Part shown: positions 23,834 through 26,169 of the stretch, one piece after another
Layout of the letters: the number at the start of each line of letters is the position of its first letter
How positions within the stretch are numbered: the stretch's first letter is position 1
NCBI GenBank assembly: GCA_002364535.1
Contig: DEYL01000045.1
Location: forward strand, 1,617 to 27,785
Length of the DNA stretch: 26,169 nt
Direction: 5' to 3'
DNA from: Flavobacteriaceae bacterium UBA3159
GTDB lineage: Bacteria; Bacteroidota; Bacteroidia; Flavobacteriales; Flavobacteriaceae
Made by a program: the position numbers and the translations under genes
Notes under the pieces: model-generated
Seen by the model: the letters and a program-made list of their open reading frames with translations, nothing else
The model's database searches: none
Told to the model about the DNA's origin: nothing

Positions 23834-25879
23834 TTGAAAAACTTTTGGCGCTTTATATTGACCAATCAACACCTGATTTACAAGGCCACCCTTTTGGTTG
23901 CTTGTAGTTTTTTGGTTGTTTATTTATTTCCCAAAGGGGCGAAATTCAAATATGAATTTCAAAAAGGGAAGCCTTGGCAGTATGCCAGTTTGTATGCACC
24001 TTTTGATTTTACAATATTGAAATCACCGGCTGAGCTTGAGACAGAAAAACAGTCCATCCTGGACTCCCAATTCCCTTATTATAGAGCAGATGCAACTGTA
24101 TATGAGGCAGTAAAAAAATCCTATGCTTCCAAATTTTCAAATTTCTTTAACCTGCCGGTTTCGAGTAAAGAGCATCAAGATTTATACGATTTTGGTCTTA
24201 CACTTTTGGATCAGATCTACCGCATTGGGGTACTCCCCCCGGGCTTTGTTCAAATAGCCGGGGAAAGTGTTTTTTTGATCAAGGGGAATGTCGAATCTAC
24301 GGTAGAGAAAGATCAATTTGTCACTATAGAAGCCCTTCAACAAAGTGTGGATCAACTCCTTAAAAAAACAGCATACCCCAATTATAGCACTCCCTATTAC
24401 AAGCTGTTTTTTGAAATCATTCAACCCAATATTGACTTGGATGAAAAGTTTACTTCCAATTCTTTAGATGAATCCCTAAGTTCTATTTCTCCCTATCGCG
24501 GCCTGATTCAAGAAAATTCAATCATCATCAAACAAGGAGAAGTGGTCGAGGGAGAAAAATTGCAAATGTTGATTTCCCTTAGAGACGAATACGCCTCCCA
24601 ACTTTGGAACGAGTTGAACTATTATTGGATCATTTTTGGGTATACAATTTTGGTGGTTTTGACTTTTATGTCATTGATTTTGTTTATATACAATTACAGG
24701 CCCTCCATTTTTGAGGACAATAGAGAAATTAGTTTTATTTTTCTAAATATGGTAGGGATGATTGCTTTAACTACCATAGTGGTAAATTTTGATGTAAGGT
24801 TTTTATACGCTGTTCCAATTTGTATCCTTCCTCTGATTTTAAAAACTTTTTTTGATCCCAGACTGGGTCTTTTTACCCATTTAGTTACGGTACTGAACTT
24901 GGGTTTTGTCGTTCCAAATAGTTTTGAGTTTGTATTTCTCCAAATGATGGCCGGTATTGTTACGATCTTGTCCACAACTCAATTGCAAAACCGCGCCAAT
25001 CTTTTTATTACAGTGGGCAGAATCGTTTTGGTATATCTGTTGGGCTATATCGCCTTTACCATTACCCATGAGGGCGGTATTTCCAAGATTGATTTATTGG
25101 TTATTGGATTATTCCTTCTCAACGGTCTGTTGACTTTGTTTGCGCAACCTTTGATATATCTCTATGAGCGTTTATTTAAACTGGTTTCGGATGTATCACT
25201 ACTTGAACTTTCGGATACAAACGCCAAGTTATTAAAGGAACTTTCTGATCGTGCTCCGGGAACTTTTCATCATTCACTTCAGGTTGCCAATTTGGCGGAA
25301 ACCGCAGCCAATGAAATCGGAGCGAATACTTTGTTGGTCCGGGTTGGGGCTTTGTATCATGACATTGGAAAAATGAATGCACCTACCTATTTTTCGGAAA
25401 ATCAAACCGGGAGCGTTTCTCCACATGAGGAGATGCCTGCAGATCAAAGTGCCAAAATCATCATCAATCATGTGGCAGAGGGCATTGAGATTGCTAAGAA
25501 GTTTAAACTTCCGGATCGCATCATCGACTTTATTCGTACCCATCACGGAAATTCTTGGGTTTATTTTTTCTATAAAAAAGCACAAGAAATGGGGGAGGAT
25601 CTAGATGAAAAAGACTACAGATACCCTGGCCCCCGACCTTTTTCAAAAGAAACGGCAATTTTGATGATGGCCGATGCAGTAGAAGCCGCTTCAAATAGTC
25701 TTAGGGAACCCACTGTAGACAAAATCCAACAGTTTGTGGATACCATTGTCAATAAGCAAATCGATGAAAAACAGTTCAACGATTGTAATATTACCCTCTC
25801 AGAAATTGAAACTGTCAAAAAAGTATTGTCCAAAAAATTGATTAACATCTATCACCTTAGGGTAGAGTACCCCGAATAG
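23834..25879 (+). CDS. 7TM-HD family phosphohydrolase (PgpH-like, probable c-di-AMP phosphodiesterase)
   Basis: Membrane HD-domain hydrolase, 681 aa from the TTG at 23834. Order: one N-terminal membrane helix (about 10-31, LVACSFLVVYLF), a large extracytoplasmic 7TMR-HDED domain (to about 260), seven membrane helices (about 262-445) and a cytoplasmic HD domain with HHSLQVANLAE and the metal motif HDIGK (H509, D510). Listeria PgpH, with this layout, degrades c-di-AMP; the same activity here is inference. The frame is open to 23729, but that extension contains a consensus -7 box and lacks family character; KNFWRFILTNQHLIYKA matches the normal start of relatives. No terminator is evident before the tRNA. 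Confidence 0.9.
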   Translation: MKNFWRFILTNQHLIYKATLLVACSFLVVYLFPKGAKFKYEFQKGKPWQYASLYAPFDFTILKSPAELETEKQSILDSQFPYYRADATVYEAVKKSYASKFSNFFNLPVSSKEHQDLYDFGLTLLDQIYRIGVLPPGFVQIAGESVFLIKGNVESTVEKDQFVTIEALQQSVDQLLKKTAYPNYSTPYYKLFFEIIQPNIDLDEKFTSNSLDESLSSISPYRGLIQENSIIIKQGEVVEGEKLQMLISLRDEYASQLWNELNYYWIIFGYTILVVLTFMSLILFIYNYRPSIFEDNREISFIFLNMVGMIALTTIVVNFDVRFLYAVPICILPLILKTFFDPRLGLFTHLVTVLNLGFVVPNSFEFVFLQMMAGIVTILSTTQLQNRANLFITVGRIVLVYLLGYIAFTITHEGGISKIDLLVIGLFLLNGLLTLFAQPLIYLYERLFKLVSDVSLLELSDTNAKLLKELSDRAPGTFHHSLQVANLAETAANEIGANTLLVRVGALYHDIGKMNAPTYFSENQTGSVSPHEEMPADQSAKIIINHVAEGIEIAKKFKLPDRIIDFIRTHHGNSWVYFFYKKAQEMGEDLDEKDYRYPGPRPFSKETAILMMADAVEAASNSLREPTVDKIQQFVDTIVNKQIDEKQFNDCNITLSEIETVKKVLSKKLINIYHLRVEYPE

Positions 25880-25904
25880 GCTTTTTTAAATTATAATAAA
25901 ACTA

Positions 25905-25935
25905 TTGTTTTGTTGATTCTTAAGAATTACATTTG
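25905..25935 (+). promoter_or_regulatory. Promoter of tRNA-Ser: TTG (-33) and TACATTTG (-7)
   Basis: TTG at 25905-25907 and a perfect TAnnTTTG box at 25928-25935 with 20 nt between, the usual Bacteroidota spacing. The box ends 12 nt before the mature tRNA. The spacer contains a 12-bp perfect palindrome, ATTCTTAAGAAT (25916-25927). Confidence 0.7.
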
Positions 25936-25947
25936 CAGGCAGTTAAA

Positions 25948-26031
25948 GGAGAGGTGCCAGAGTGGTAATGGAGCAGATTGCTAATCTGTCAACGGGTAAC
26001 CGTTGCCAGGGTTCGAATCCCTGTCTCTCCG
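25948..26031 (+). tRNA. tRNA-Ser (anticodon GCU)
   Basis: Class II tRNA of 84 nt without encoded CCA. The acceptor arm GGAGAGG pairs with TCTCTCC (one G-U), and the discriminator base is G26031. The anticodon stem GCAGA/TCTGT encloses the loop TTGCTAA, anticodon GCT, reading AGC/AGU serine codons. The long variable arm CAACGG-GTAA-CCGTTG and the T arm CAGGG-TTCGAAT-CCCTG are intact. Confidence 0.97.
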
Positions 26032-26038
26032 CAACATT

Positions 26039-26079
26039 AATCCCTTTTCTATTGTGTATAAGTAGCTCAGGGGTTTTTT
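26039..26079 (+). terminator. Weak candidate terminator after tRNA-Ser
   Basis: AATCCCT at 26039-26045 can pair with AGGGGTT at 26069-26075 (one G-U) across a 23-nt loop, followed by four more T. The stem is short and the loop large, so this is tentative. The remaining bases to the window end (26080-26169) show no gene. Confidence 0.35.
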
Positions 26080-26169
26080 ATTGTACGATGTTTGTATGGC
26101 TATATTTTTTTAAAACCTAAAAACTTTCCTACCTCTCTGAATATCTATCAGTGGGATGTGTTTCTTAGA

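Noticed and set aside
1..26169. CRISPR arrays, insertion sequences, phage genes, toxin-antitoxin or defence systems
   Set aside because: No repeat-spacer pattern, transposase motif, terminal inverted repeats or typical defence genes were found on either strand; the region is core chromosome.

Overview
The window looks like a chromosomal segment of a member of the Flavobacteriia (Bacteroidota). The evidence is the low GC content, several Bacteroidota-type promoters (-7 box TAnnTTTG), protein sequences of flavobacterial style, and neighbour pairs I associate with that class (dnaX/rnpB/rsmD/DUF3822, gcvT/SDR/yebC, clpC/gyrA). Almost everything is housekeeping. I see no phage, insertion sequence, CRISPR array, toxin-antitoxin or defence system.

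Layout. 1-1152 (-): dnaX, read to a stop at 88-90, with a plausible tau tail continuing in the -1 frame to the window edge. 1255-1549 (+): RNase P RNA, divergent from dnaX. 1548-3488 (-): a three-gene unit of a membrane-anchored protein of unknown function, a DUF3822-type protein and rsmD. 3580-5001 (+): a RecD/Dda-like helicase. 5002-5437: AT-rich gap holding a decayed methyltransferase fragment (-). 5438-6702 (+): kdsB and a PlsC-like acyltransferase, translationally coupled (lipid A/Kdo envelope chemistry). 6831-9499 (-): yebC, an SDR-fold sugar-nucleotide-type reductase/epimerase, and gcvT. 9582-11228 (+): exported aminopeptidase P, whose 3' end overlaps thrC. 11217-15885 (-): complete threonine operon thrA-thrB-thrC, preceded by a promoter and a 49-codon leader ORF. 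16238-18787 (-): clpC with a strong intrinsic terminator. 19010-22795 (+): gyrA and an exported TPR protein. 22928-23677 (-): SH3/NlpC-P60 cell-wall peptidase. 23834-25879 (+): 7TM-HD phosphohydrolase (PgpH-like, probable c-di-AMP phosphodiesterase). 25948-26031 (+): tRNA-Ser(GCU).

The threonine genes form the clearest pathway: aspartate kinase/homoserine dehydrogenase, homoserine kinase and threonine synthase follow one another with 2-nt gaps or 1-nt overlaps. The points most worth a second look are the dnaX frame change at GGGGAAAAG-TAA, the apparently leaderless ORF ahead of thrA, the possible pseudopilin-like/ASKHA-like pair upstream of rsmD, and two small non-canonical remnants (the methyltransferase fossil and a 54-codon ORF beyond yebC). 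None of these is proven to be a new system. All calls come from reading the sequence, without database searches.
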